From the NCBI GenBank assembly GCA_947561715.1, contig OX387200.1:22322501-22386500 (forward strand): 64,000 bases of DNA, in the 5' to 3' direction. The position numbers and the translations under genes are program-made. Each line of letters begins with the position of its first letter. Positions within the stretch are counted from its first letter, which is position 1. This document shows, piece after piece, positions 46,801 to 57,903 of this stretch. The stretch comes from Ascidia mentula (Eukaryota > Chordata > Ascidiacea > Phlebobranchia > Ascidiidae). The notes beneath the pieces were generated by a model. That model was not told the DNA's origin and ran no database searches. It saw only the letters and a list, made by a program, of their open reading frames with translations.

Positions 46801-49710
46801 CAGTTTCAACAGATTGTTGCCATAGCGACACTGAGAAAGTTAACTAAACATTTTTACCTTTTCCAGTTTTTGCTGATATTTCTACAACTAGCGTGTGACC
46901 TCCATCTTCTTCAGGCTCAAGGTCGTACTCTCTCAGTTGTTCAATGACTTGTTTCTGTAAGAATAAAATTTATGTGGATAATTTACAATTCCATCACTTA
47001 TTGTAAGCTTACAGGTTTCGCATTCGGGGAATCGCATTTGTTGATCGCAACAACCATGGGCACTTTTGCGTCTTTTGCCATTTTTATCGATTCTATAGTT
47101 TGTTCCATAATTCCGTCATCTGCTGCAACCACCAACACCACAATGTCCGTTAACTGAAATCAGAAACATTTAAAAATGTTTCACAATAATATGACCTTGT
47201 CCAAAAAACCTTCCAGTAATTTTGAACAAACCTAATCATGTCTTTGTTTAATATACGATCAGTCATCACACTCAATTCTACTGAATCAATTGAAAAGTAT
47301 TTTGTACAGTTTAGTAATGTTGGGGACAAAAGTTTCCTTTTCGGTGAAAACAAATTTTATTACCTGAGCTCCTCTTTTCCTCATGGAGGAAAACACAGCA
47401 TGGCCGGGAGTGTCCAAAAATGTTACCTGCTCACTTTCTTGAACTTTAACTGAAAAAATGTGTATCAAAAGTTGAATACATTACTTATTAAAATTAAAAC
47501 AAAAACGTAAAGTAGGTCTACGGTGTCAAATGGGCAGAACTGTTTTATGATTTGGTGTTCAAACCACATTTAAATAAAAACATTTTTCAATAATCACAAA
47601 TATATTCCTACACATGATTTGCAATCTTGATGATTTTAGGGCCCAACATTTCACTGGATTTTACCACTATTTACCACAAAATGCCCCAATTTTTTGTGTT
47701 ATTCCCCCAGCTTCCTCTTCAGCAACTCTTGACTTCCTCAACATGTCAAGTAAAGTGGTTTTGCCATGATCTACATGACCCATTATTGTTATAATTGGAG
47801 GTCGTTGTTGAAAATTGTCCATATTACTTGGAAGAGGGCTGAAATCAATGATTATGTCACAATCGCTGTTTCATGTTTAATAAAAAAAAAAATTTAACAA
47901 TTCAACAAAAACTTTAACATTAGTTTGGTATTGGAAAGTTTGGTTTAAAACAAACAGCAAAAAAAATTAATTTTGGTAGTTTGAGAGACAACCTTCTGTA
48001 CTCATCCTTGTCAGTTAACAGCACAGACTCGAGACTGTTGTTGCTGCTTTCCACTTTGTAACGCAGACCAATTTGCCTTAAAATCATCTGTATCTTCTCT
48101 AGTTCATGAAACACTTCAAAACAAAATTCACTCTAAGCAATCACGGGAACAATCTTACAACGTGCTACAAGTACTAACAGGGGAATGCCAAACTCAAGGG
48201 AAACAGAATAAAGGATGGTCACGTCACATTTATCAATAAACAGACTTCAGTAGCTTAACAAGTCAAAAGCACATGAATGTAAGCCAGGTAATCATTTACT
48301 ATAAATGAAGTTTGTTGTGAAGCAGATGTTTTTAATACAACAACACACCTGTTTTTCTGTGCGTGTTGAAGTTACAGATATCAGCAGCTTCCAGAATTAC
48401 TTCTGCAAAAATTTATCAAACTCGTGTAGTAACAGTTACACCACAAACTTACTTCCAACTGGTTCGAATAAATTATGTGACATTTTATTCGTTCACTTTG
48501 TTGCAACAACTGTGACAGAATTAAATATCATAATTTTGATAAAGATGTTGATATGATTTTACAATTTATGATTTTAATGTTCTACTCTATACATTTCTGT
48601 TTGTTTCATTGAGTTCAAGAGATTGTTGCTCAGCATGAATAACTCAGTTACCGGGTCGCACATTTGCAGCTTGAGCAATATCATGAACAGACATTATTTT
48701 TGTTATTCCAATCACTCGACCCTTCAACCTGTTCTTTTTCAGCAATGCACATTTTTTCATCTGGTGAGTTTTGTGTCCCTACAAAGAAAAAGGATAGCAT
48801 AAGTTGAATAAGTTTCACCTGTGGCAACAAGAGTTCTCATAAAAATGATGCCTTAATTGGTTTTAAATAAACTCAGGGCCGAGATGAAGATATTTTGGGG
48901 GGATCACAACCTTAATGGTAATTGATGCCACTAATTTTGCCAAAGGAATTAATACCAAAAAATTCTGATGAATCTAGATCAATGCTTTTTACTCTGAAAA
49001 ATTTAAAATAGGATCACTTTCAAATAGAAGCAGCCATCACTTTCAATAAAGTCATTGAATTTGATTCTTACTTTAAATGTCATGACCATCAAAATATAAA
49101 CGAAAATCTTTTATTTTAGTTTTATTTCACACAAAAAGGACTTGAATGTGTGTAAGCAATAATTATGTAAAATAAAGATGACATGGGCCCATATAAAACC
49201 ATAAGGGTTATCCAGTCCGGTGCCTAAACCTCCTTATATTTTAGTCCATACCTTCATCCTTTGTTGGTTGATTTTTCCTTTGTTTTCTTTCTAAATAAAA
49301 CAAAGTTGTAAAATATTGAATAACCTTTGGGAAAATGCACCAAAAAATGCAATGCCAATAACAATCAGGACATTATTGTTTTAAAAAAATGTTACACACA
49401 AAATATATATTGGATATAGGCCTACAATAATTTTTAGCAGTTACAGTGGTGGACTGTTTAGTATGCAACATATTTGTTTCATGGAATTACACATTACTCA
49501 TGCATTTAGTGAAACTCTAATACATTTTGTGGGTGACATCACATTTCGTAGTGGTTTTGTACTTGTAAAGTGTCTTACTGTGGCATGAATAAGTCGCGTG
49601 TGCAAGAGGACGTCATCTTCCCTTAGTTTCAAAAGTTGCTGCATTAGACATCTTGCTCGTATGTTTACTCCACAAGTCGCAAACGAGGCGTGTTTTAAAG
49701 GAGAAAGCAT
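43856..49710 (-). CDS. MTIF2: Mitochondrial translation initiation factor IF-2
   Basis: Sixteen exons on the minus strand: 49543-49710, 49252-49290, 48652-48778, 47993-48113, 47675-47838, 47364-47449, 47013-47153, 46858-46954, 46463-46629, 46128-46283, 45619-45722, 45170-45294, 44952-45092, 44655-44816, 44205-44345, 43856-44025. All phases close, giving 702 residues (human 727). It is the GTPase that places formyl-Met-tRNA on the mitochondrial small ribosomal subunit. GTPase motifs in order: G1 [10 protein letters not shown]2 [11 protein letters not shown]3 DTPGHA, G4 NKCD, G5 SAKTGKG. IF2 domains II-IV follow ([56 protein letters not shown]), ending TLSWNPPGF like human TSWDPGF. The Arg-rich first exon fits a mitochondrial targeting peptide; its donor is the weakest junction. 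Confidence 0.95.
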
Positions 49711-50445
49711 GATCAAGATGAAACCTTTCTGTAACTTCTTCTTGTATTACTTCAGAAAGTTATGTTGATGCCTGGTTTATCGGCCGGCAATCAAGTTGTG
49801 ATCATGTTGTACTTGACAAAAGTTTTGTGTCCACATGAAGAATGAACGAAGCAATTCATGTTTCCACTGATCATTGGATTTATGAAACAGGTAATTTCCC
49901 CACATGGCTGCAGGGCATAGCGCCCTCTATAACGGGGCGCTATGCTGCAGGGATAGCGGGAGATACTTTTACAACGGGTCACAAAGTTTTTTCCAAACTT
50001 GATCCACATATGAGCCTAAGCCTATGTAACATAGAAATTTGTGCGAATGTTAACGCTACGATTTCGTGAAGTATTTCACTCAAATTTTTATAAACAAAAA
50101 TAACAGATGGTGGCCCTGTTCACGCCTAATCATTTTAATTCGCACAGATTTCTGTTTTACACACACTTATACGTGGATCAAGTTTGGAAAAAACTTTGTG
50201 ACCCGGTGTAGTAGTATTTTCCACGCACAGCGCCCCATCAGGTGGACATTCGCGTACCACTCGCGCTCGTTTCGAAACTGTACGCGGATTGTGCGAGACG
50301 TGTAGATAGTTTATGGTGTGTTATCAATAAGATGATATTTATTTGTATATTTATTAGCGATTACAAACAGGATAAGCAAAAACACAATGCATACTGGAAA
50401 TAAATTTATTTACGTTGGTTACGATCTGGTTTCATCTGTTTGACG
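49711..50445. other. Region between MTIF2 and the small coiled-coil ORF
   Basis: It contains the MTIF2 upstream region, a nested hairpin (49909-49947), a large imperfect foldback (about 49934-50240) and the presumed 3' UTR of the minus-strand ORF at 50446. No other gene. Confidence 0.5.
49934..50240. repeat. Foldback (large inverted repeat), MITE-like
   Basis: The left arm (about 49934-50053) and right arm (about 50140-50240) are imperfect reverse complements around a spacer of about 85 bases. The best matching block, GGGTCACAAAGTTTTTTCC plus AAACTTGATCCAC, begins near 49976 on the left and is inverted at about 50168-50210. Outer parts share GGGGCGCT.TGC; inner parts share AGAAAT.TGTGCGAAT. 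No coding capacity and no certain target duplication. Confidence 0.75.
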
Positions 50446-50679
50446 TTATTGTTGTCGACCTATGTCTCTTTCAAGCTGTTCCAGTTGATCTCTTATGGCT
50501 TCTTCTTCTTCTCTTGCACGACGAATTCGTTCTATTGCGTTGTTAATATTGTTTCCAATCGAAGCGGCATCAATCCTTAACTGCTCTGTGCGCAGGCGAA
50601 TTCTTTCCGAAAGATTATAAACTCTCGCTAGTATTGCGAATCTGTTGTTGCTGTACATTTCGTCGGAGTCCTGTCTCAT
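50446..50679 (-). CDS. Small coiled-coil ORF, unrecognised (77 residues)
   Basis: A single frame starting at the ATG on 50677-50679 (MRQDSDEMYSNNRFAILARV). Almost the whole length is predicted helix with heptad-like hydrophobics and many charged residues (NNINNAIERIRRAREEEEAI; RDQLEQLERDIGRQQ). There is no signal peptide, membrane segment or known motif. It resembles in style the small coiled-coil subunits of complexes such as BLOC-1/BORC, but I could not match any of them. An AATAAA signal downstream on the minus strand (about 50400) supports a transcript. Confidence 0.5.
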   Translation of the reverse strand: MRQDSDEMYSNNRFAILARVYNLSERIRLRTEQLRIDAASIGNNINNAIERIRRAREEEEAIRDQLEQLERDIGRQQ

Positions 50680-51642
50680 TGCGAGCAAGACCTTTATTTA
50701 AACACCGACCCTCGTACAATCAATTCCACAATGTATTTATCCACCACCAAGTTGGTTCACAGACCGGAGTTGGTCGCGAAAGATTTAATCTGAATTTAAC
50801 GCAAAAATGTTCGGAGTTATAACAGTTACGACGCATGTATGATGCGTTTTTCGTCAGTTCTGCGCACAACGCGTCAGATTATTGCTAAATACGTCATACG
50901 ACAGATTAACGTAATTTTCTGTCTCATGAAGGGGTGAAGGTGACCATCACAATATTTTTAATGTTCGAGTTCGTTTAAGCCAGAAAAACAGTAGCAAAAT
51001 GCGGTAACAACAGTCTTTGTAAATATCCGTTATTTTTTTCCCGTAATTTTCTCCCACAGGTCTTTCCGATGTCGCATTGTAGCTTTTGTTCCTTTCTCCT
51101 CACATCGATTACACGTCATAATACAAGCGTTTTTCTCGAAGCCGCGCCACGCGAAGATCTCGCCGCACCACAGTAATGACTGAAGCTTTCCAATGAACAG
51201 ATTTTTTTGACCCCTAGTGAAGGTGAATATTTATGATGTTCTGTGTTTGTATTTTGCCGACAAGTTGCTGAGAAATTGAGGTTGATAGATTGAATGTTAC
51301 AGGGCCTGCACAGGATGTTTCCTGACTTGTATGGCGCATTCATTTACATAATTTCCGAAGTTGCTTCTTTGTGTAATGATGTGCAACATACGGTGCCCAA
51401 CAATGTTTTGCTCGGCCTGAAATGAAATGTGCAGTGGGCTATTATTGGGGCTTGTGATTATATTGTGAAAAAGAAAGTTTGTATTTAAATATGCAATTTG
51501 AATGTAAATTGGTTCATAATAATTGGAAAGTGATAGATTTTCGGCAAAAACTTTATAATTATAGTTTTGTAATTGATTTCAGTTGTAATGCACTTTAAGT
51601 ATTGTACTGCACTTTTGATTTAAATTTTTCTGTACGGCCAAA
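50680..51642. other. Divergent intergenic region before GLTP
   Basis: Upstream region of the small coiled-coil ORF and of GLTP. It contains TACGTCAT-type bZIP-like sites near 50891 and 51115. No exon or complete repeat was seen. Confidence 0.4.
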
Positions 51643-52281
51643 ATGCCTCTGTTAACACCTGGTTTTCAACCTGTGCCTGATGACAAGAGAATTGACACCA
51701 TAAAGTTCATCGAAGCTTGTGAAAAAATTCCAGGATTTTTTGATCTACTTGGCGGCAAAGTTTTTGCTCCAGTTAAAAGTGACGTTGAAGGAAATATAAC
51801 AAAAATAAAAAATAGATACCTACAAAGTCCTGATAAATTTGCGACACTTGATGACATAATTTCAACTGAGAAAGAAGAATCTGACAAAAAAGTTAAGTTG
51901 AAGGATGGGAGCGGTTTAGCAACAAATGCACTGATGTGGCTGAAACGAGGGTTAAAGTTCATTTTACTATTCGTGGAACATCTTGTCAAGAACGACTATG
52001 ACGAGAATCCTGAAAATTTAAAATCTTGTGCAAGACTTGCATACAAGATGTCACTGGAACCGTACCATGGATGGATGGTTTCAAAGTTAGTTTCAGCTGC
52101 TACCAATGCTTGTCCATATCGTTCAAACTTTTTGAAAACTTTGGCCCAGGAAGAAAATCTGTCTTGTGATGAAGAGGTCATAAAAAGGCTATCAGAGTTT
52201 ATAATTAACTTTCGAGCAACTGTTGATGTTATTTATGATCTCTATGAAAAAACTGGAGAAGAAAAATCTGCAAAGGCTTAA
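51643..52281 (+). CDS. GLTP: Glycolipid transfer protein, single exon
   Basis: An uninterrupted 212-residue frame, matching the usual length (209 in human). GLTP is a cytosolic all-helical two-layer protein that moves glycosphingolipids between membranes. The sugar-headgroup recognition centre is intact: Asp47, Asn51 and Lys54 in DVEGNITKIKNRY, Trp99 in ALMWLKRGLKF, and His142 in MSLEPYHGWMV. The conserved start PLLTPGFQPVPDDKRIDT and C-terminal helix FRATVDVIYDLYEKTG support full length. The vertebrate gene has several introns; here there are none. An AATAAA signal lies at about 52651 and another at 52986. Confidence 0.96.
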   Translation: MPLLTPGFQPVPDDKRIDTIKFIEACEKIPGFFDLLGGKVFAPVKSDVEGNITKIKNRYLQSPDKFATLDDIISTEKEESDKKVKLKDGSGLATNALMWLKRGLKFILLFVEHLVKNDYDENPENLKSCARLAYKMSLEPYHGWMVSKLVSAATNACPYRSNFLKTLAQEENLSCDEEVIKRLSEFIINFRATVDVIYDLYEKTGEEKSAKA

Positions 52282-54296
52282 TTGAAAGATTCTTGGGGTA
52301 AACAGAGCAAACCCAGTGATTCTGTCACTTTATCTGATGTTTCTTACATTGTTAGGACTGGTTGTGTTTAGAATAGAAGCAAGCTAGTTTTGACATTACA
52401 AAAAAGAAATTTAATTAGCACATTGTTTCTTTTTTCCATTAGTGTATCTTTGAATGTGTTTTTAAAATATGAGCTGTTCTTGTAACTCTGTGGCAAAGGT
52501 TGAAACGTTATGTGGTGAAACTTTGAAAGTTGCATTGTGATGTGTTAAGTGGTTCATTTTTTTTTAAATACATTTAATAATGTTTAAGTAACGTCTCCAA
52601 TTTTCCAATTCCTATACAATAAGTTTTGTCAAAAAAACTTTTCAGTAACAAATAAATTGTAGTTTTGTGTTGAGGAATCTATAACCGAAAGATCAAGACC
52701 TTTCTTGTATATCTCCTTAAAAAGCGGCTTTGTATCGTGCAAAAGTTTTTATTTTATTGCCCTGCTTTATACGTGCTTTTCTTATAGCTTTTGGCTTGCT
52801 TCTAATACAAAAATAATATGTATATGTTTAATTTTTGTTAAAAAAATAATTTCTTTCCATGTGTGATTTTACTTTTGGTAGTACACACTGAAAGTAACTT
52901 GTATACATTTATATATATATGTATTTCTTGTATCTTAGATATGTGTTTAATGATATGCAATACCACATGAATACAAGTAGCACCAATAAAATATAGGCAA
53001 TCTTATATTGTCTGTGAGTGCCGGCGGTTATGCGAGGATTTCAAACTTCATTATGTTGACCGGAGTAAAGCTCTTTCTAGTCGGGCGTTCCTACTCTTCT
53101 GAATGAAATTATGCACAATTTTGGGTTTTGTGATAACCATACCTTGGAGCTCCAATCGCTTGTAGAGGTGCAACGCAATTTAGCAACACGCTTCTAGCTC
53201 CATAAATCGTCAAACATCTTTAAACCAAAATGACTTCGCGAATTGTAGTTACAACCGAATAGTAAAAATGTCTACCTAACTAATGAGAACAACCAAGCTT
53301 ATTTCAATTCCAAGCTTCTTGTGCTTACATAAGTTTAGAAAACAAGTTGAAATGACGACAAAACAATTACTTTTGCAAGTTTTTAAGGTCCGATTAAACG
53401 AAAAATGGTACTATAGTTTCGTAATAATGCAACATGTTCGGTAACAGTGCCACGTGATAGATAATGCTCCATGTTTGGAAACAATGTTTAGTTCTGCGCG
53501 CTTGTTAACTGAACGTTAAAGCAAGTCCTGGTTGTTTTTTGTCCAAAAATTTATTGCGGTTGCGTTTATTTAGCCATCTAAACAGACAAAATTATTTTGG
53601 GTGGGGATCCCAAACGATGATGCCATTAAGTTTTCAGCACTACGTAACCGTTCAGTTAAATGTTGTTGTTTGATAGTGACTCGAAATACAAATTTCTCCC
53701 CAAATAATTGTTTGCGGTTTGAAATTAAACGACTTATACTGGCACCAACATCTTCGAACCACTTTTGCCACCAGCATGCACTGCAAAAAATGTCAACTAT
53801 ATGTTAATCGTTGGCGTCCAATCTTCGAAAAAAAACTATGTGAATTTTGCAATATCCCGAGCGTACCCCCGCACGCCGGCGTATGATGAAACAAACAAAG
53901 AATCCGCCGGCGCAAAGCGTGGGTATGGACCCGGCCTTAGGCTAAATTAAGTTATCATAGTAATTCAATCTATGGACTTTTGTAGATAACAATAGGGTTG
54001 GTCTGTTCGAGGTACTGCATACTGGTAACTTAACATTTATTCACGCCGCCCGTGTCGAATAGTGGCGTCGCGTGTCGAACACCTAGAATGGTGAAAAAGA
54101 CAACATAAATCGACACCCTGGTTACAACCAATTAAAACGTGAGCGAACAAATTAACCAACAACTTCACTTCCTCACGCACAATACGAAGCCCAATCCTGT
54201 GATGTCTTCCCGGTTGACCTAATTAAATATAACAACGGGGAAAGTGCTAATTTTTCCTGGGCCCAAACTTCACATGTCCCAATTTCACGAAATGTC
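52282..54296. other. Intergenic region after GLTP
   Basis: Long AT-rich 3' region, including a TATATATATA run near 52909, then unassigned sequence. A CCGGCG-containing patch (about 53860-53940) has imperfect inverted similarity (GTACCCCCGCACGCCGGCG against CATACCCACGC..GCGCCGGCG) and may be a decayed MITE end. No gene is supported. Confidence 0.4.
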
Positions 54297-57200
54297 TGTA
54301 TATGACGTCACATTTCTCGTATGTTATGTTGTGTTTACGTGGCATCTGTATTTTTATTAACGTCGAGTATTACGCCACGAACCCATTTCAACATACGGCG
54401 GATAACACGCTGTTTATTGTATGCACGGAAGACAGCTAATTATCCGGCTATTCAAATTACGTGACCCTTCCATCAACACAGCTGTCATTTCAAATGAGTC
54501 ACGTATCAGTCCGAACCCAAACGACCCTGTATGCATTTTCTATATAAGCCACACCACTTTGGGTAAAACATGGAGAGTCATTTGGGAGTCATATAGAGAA
54601 ACATAGAGAAATATAGAGTCACGGAGAGTCGCATAGAGTCATTTTAAGTCAAGACATTAAGTCGATAATTTTCAAGCCAAACAGACATACATTTTAGTAC
54701 GCGTGGTTTGTAACGTTTTATTGTAATATTCGTGCGACTGTTATTTATGCATTAAACCGACAGATTAACTTTGGTTTAGATAGTAGCCTTTTTATCAGGA
54801 GTCAGATATACGGCAGTGTTAGTATTTTGTGCAGACGTTTTGACGTCTTCGTCAGGGCTTGTGTGATTCAGCCATACATAAATTTGGTGCCACCCAACGA
54901 CGTGATATTTGAACGGGCATTTAAACCTTCTAATTAATAATCTGCGCAAATTATACAACTAACTGCAAATATGGGTAAATCCTTGTGTCTAAAAATTAAC
55001 ATTTGTATTAACCATAGATTTTTAACCATGTCAAACAAGTTTTTCAGACATTTCTCGTTGTTCTCCAGCAAGGACAAAGCTCGAAACAAACATTTCGAAC
55101 AATAATGAGGTATGACGTTTGTTTTTCTCTTGATTTTATGCGCCTGATTGTGTAAGAAAATGCCAAACTGCTGTTAAGTATGTTTTGTCAAATGTCAAAC
55201 CGTTTTTATAGTTATAAGCATAAGCAAGACCGTAGTGGTTATGTCAATCTCATTTTCGTTGATATTATAATGTTGTAATAACGCTTGCATCTCAATAAGT
55301 TTACGTCACACGCGAATTCACCTTGAGAAGTGTTTTTTAGATTTAATTAAATCATGTCCGAAACGTTAGATTATTTTCTTTAACATACGTCACTGCTGGC
55401 AACTTAGGGTTGATTGTGGAAAAATGGTTATAACATTGTCTGCTTAGAAAGTCCTCACGGAGGCATGACGTCAGCTAAGGGGCCTGACACGTTATTTCTT
55501 ACATTGCGCAAACGAGGTCGCCCAGCCTGCATGCATTTTTTACTCATTTTATTTTGTCCCTCATTAGGAGAAACCCTCGTGCTAGTTTAGGGGTTGTTAT
55601 GGCTATTCGAAGCAAGAGATTACTAATTAACAGCTTTCATGTATGATTTTTCGGCCCATTTATTAATTGACATGAGCTTAATGCAAATCTAAATCACCAC
55701 CGTTTACGTCTGTAAACACAAACATTTCATTCATGTGAGGTAGCTGTAACGATATATCGATTTGCAACGAACCGCCTGACTTTACCTTGTGTCCCTTGTA
55801 AGTAACTGCCAGAATCGTTAAAGGAAATTGTATAACAGTTATTCTAGATTCGACATGGCTACGTGTTTCCAAAACGTTAATGTTTATTTAATTTTTGAAC
55901 TTGCTGAAGGAAAATAGCAGGAGAAATGCACAAAATGACGCGAAATTGGTGTTATAATGCAAAAGCATTTGGGCAAGCGCGACATCTCGCGACCGTGTCC
56001 CCTCGACACAGACTGAATCTTTTTTTATTCACCGAGCAAAGACTCGAAGAGCATATAATTGCTAGTCGCAAGGCACATTAACACGCCACATTTTTCGCAA
56101 GTGATCAGACGTTACAAACTTGATTACTGAGCACTGAAGCCAGGCTTGGGAGCCGTAGGTAAAAATAATTCGCAGTGATTAACCTACGAAGTTCCAAATG
56201 CACTGGTAAAATTAAAAAGCGACTTATTTTACAGACCGCAGAAGGCATTCATCACTCTCTAAATACTGCGTGTCTATACAATGCAATGTGGGAGATTTGT
56301 GCATACGGCCAAGGCGCAAGTTACATTTCACATTTGCAAATCCTTTTTAGCCCACACTGACCGTCAAACTTTGCCAACTCTGCTCAGTACAAAAGCTTGT
56401 TCGTTTAACTAATTGGGATTTTTGAACACACGCCTCATGTCGAACCTATCTGTATTGGTATGCACGACCTTAACGGACAGTATAGTTACTCACAAGTTAT
56501 GATAATCGTGTTGATTAATTTTTCGCTGTGACGATATTAGCGCTATAGTGACCTCACATGGCAGCAATAAAGTCCCTTATATGTCTCGTAAACACGAGCA
56601 TTTCAATGTCACTCATTCATGTCCCCTGCGCGTCACAGTAGACAACAGAATATCTTGATGTACTATATTATAAATTTGTTTGTGAATTATAACTTTTATG
56701 TGTTTTGTTTTGTGTAAACATTAGGCCTAGATATAACGGCAGGATGTTCGAGTTTTTTTGACAGATACCAGAAGATACGTTGGTGATTACGTTCGAGTGT
56801 TCAGCACGGACATCTCAATATGTACGATTTTGACAACACAACGATCTCTGACGATTTCCGGTGTTCGTTTGACGCATATTTCGACGGCGTACGCAATCTT
56901 TCAATTTTCAACGATCACCGCCGTTTACACTCGTGCGGAAGTAACAGCTGCGATCAATATACGGGTACAACCAGGAGTTGAACAAGGAAGTCACATCAAA
57001 AGATATGGACAATTCGCAACAAGAACAAACATTCAATCTATCAAAGGACAAGATTAATGTTGAGGAACCATAAACACTTCGGAAAACATTTACGAGGACG
57101 GGAGTTTTTATGTATATGACGTCACATTTCTCGTATGTTATGTTGTGTTTACGTGGCATCTGTATTTTTATTAACGTCGAGTAATACGCCACGAACCCAT

Positions 57201-57622
57201 TTCAACATACGGCGGATAACACGCTGTTTATTGTATGCACGGAAGACAGCTAATTATCCGGCTATTCAAATTACGTGACCCTTCCATCAACACAGCTGTC
57301 ATTTCAAATGAGTCACGTATCAGTCCGAACCCAAACGACCCTGTATGCGTTTTCTATATAAGCCACACCACTTTGGGAAAAACTTGGAGTCATATAGAGT
57401 CACAGAGAGTCGCATAGAGTCATTTTAAGTCAAGACATTAAGTCGATAATTTTCAAGCCAAACAGACATACATTTTAGTACGCGTGGTTTGTAACGTTTT
57501 ATTGTAATATTCGTGCGACTGTTATTTATGCATTAAACTGACAGATTAACTTTGGTTTAGATAGTAGCCTTTTTATCAGGAGTCAGATATACGGCAGTGT
57601 TAGTATTTTGTGTAGACGTTTT
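54297..57622 (+). mobile_element. LTR retroelement, young, without recognisable coding region
   Basis: Two direct repeats, 54297-54841 and 57111-57622, both begin TGTATATGACGTCAC and are about 98-99% identical apart from one short length difference in a GAGTCATA-rich simple repeat, so insertion is recent. Each carries a TATATAAG promoter-like box and ATTAAA signals. A TGGTGCCACCCAACGA stretch near 54885 resembles a primer-binding site. A short purine-rich run precedes the right repeat. The 2.3-kb interior shows no recognisable gag, pol or env domain, so it is a fossil or a non-autonomous (LARD/TRIM-like) copy. The family cannot be fixed from the ends alone. Confidence 0.8.
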
Positions 57623-57903
57623 AAAGAACGCCCTACATGTCCAATATGCAGAGAAGCGGTAAAACACGAATGTTTATAACACAACACAAAAACGTCACAC
57701 AAAACAAGACAATTTATGGGTCCATCGCAAGGTTTTCCCGAAGGGTGAAAATTGAGCCACTTAGCGGATTTGATTGAGGTATTAGTTTATCCACACGGTG
57801 GCGCTTTGTCTTGAACAAGTTTTCTTGTTGCTTTGGAAGTAAGAACACTGTTTTTCTGTTTTGTCCATGTCTTTTTGGTTGATTTATTTGCAACAAAAAT
57901 AGT

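Noticed and set aside
56758-57057. 99-codon open frame just before the right LTR
   Set aside because: It matches no retroelement or host protein family that I recognise, so it is not listed as a gene.
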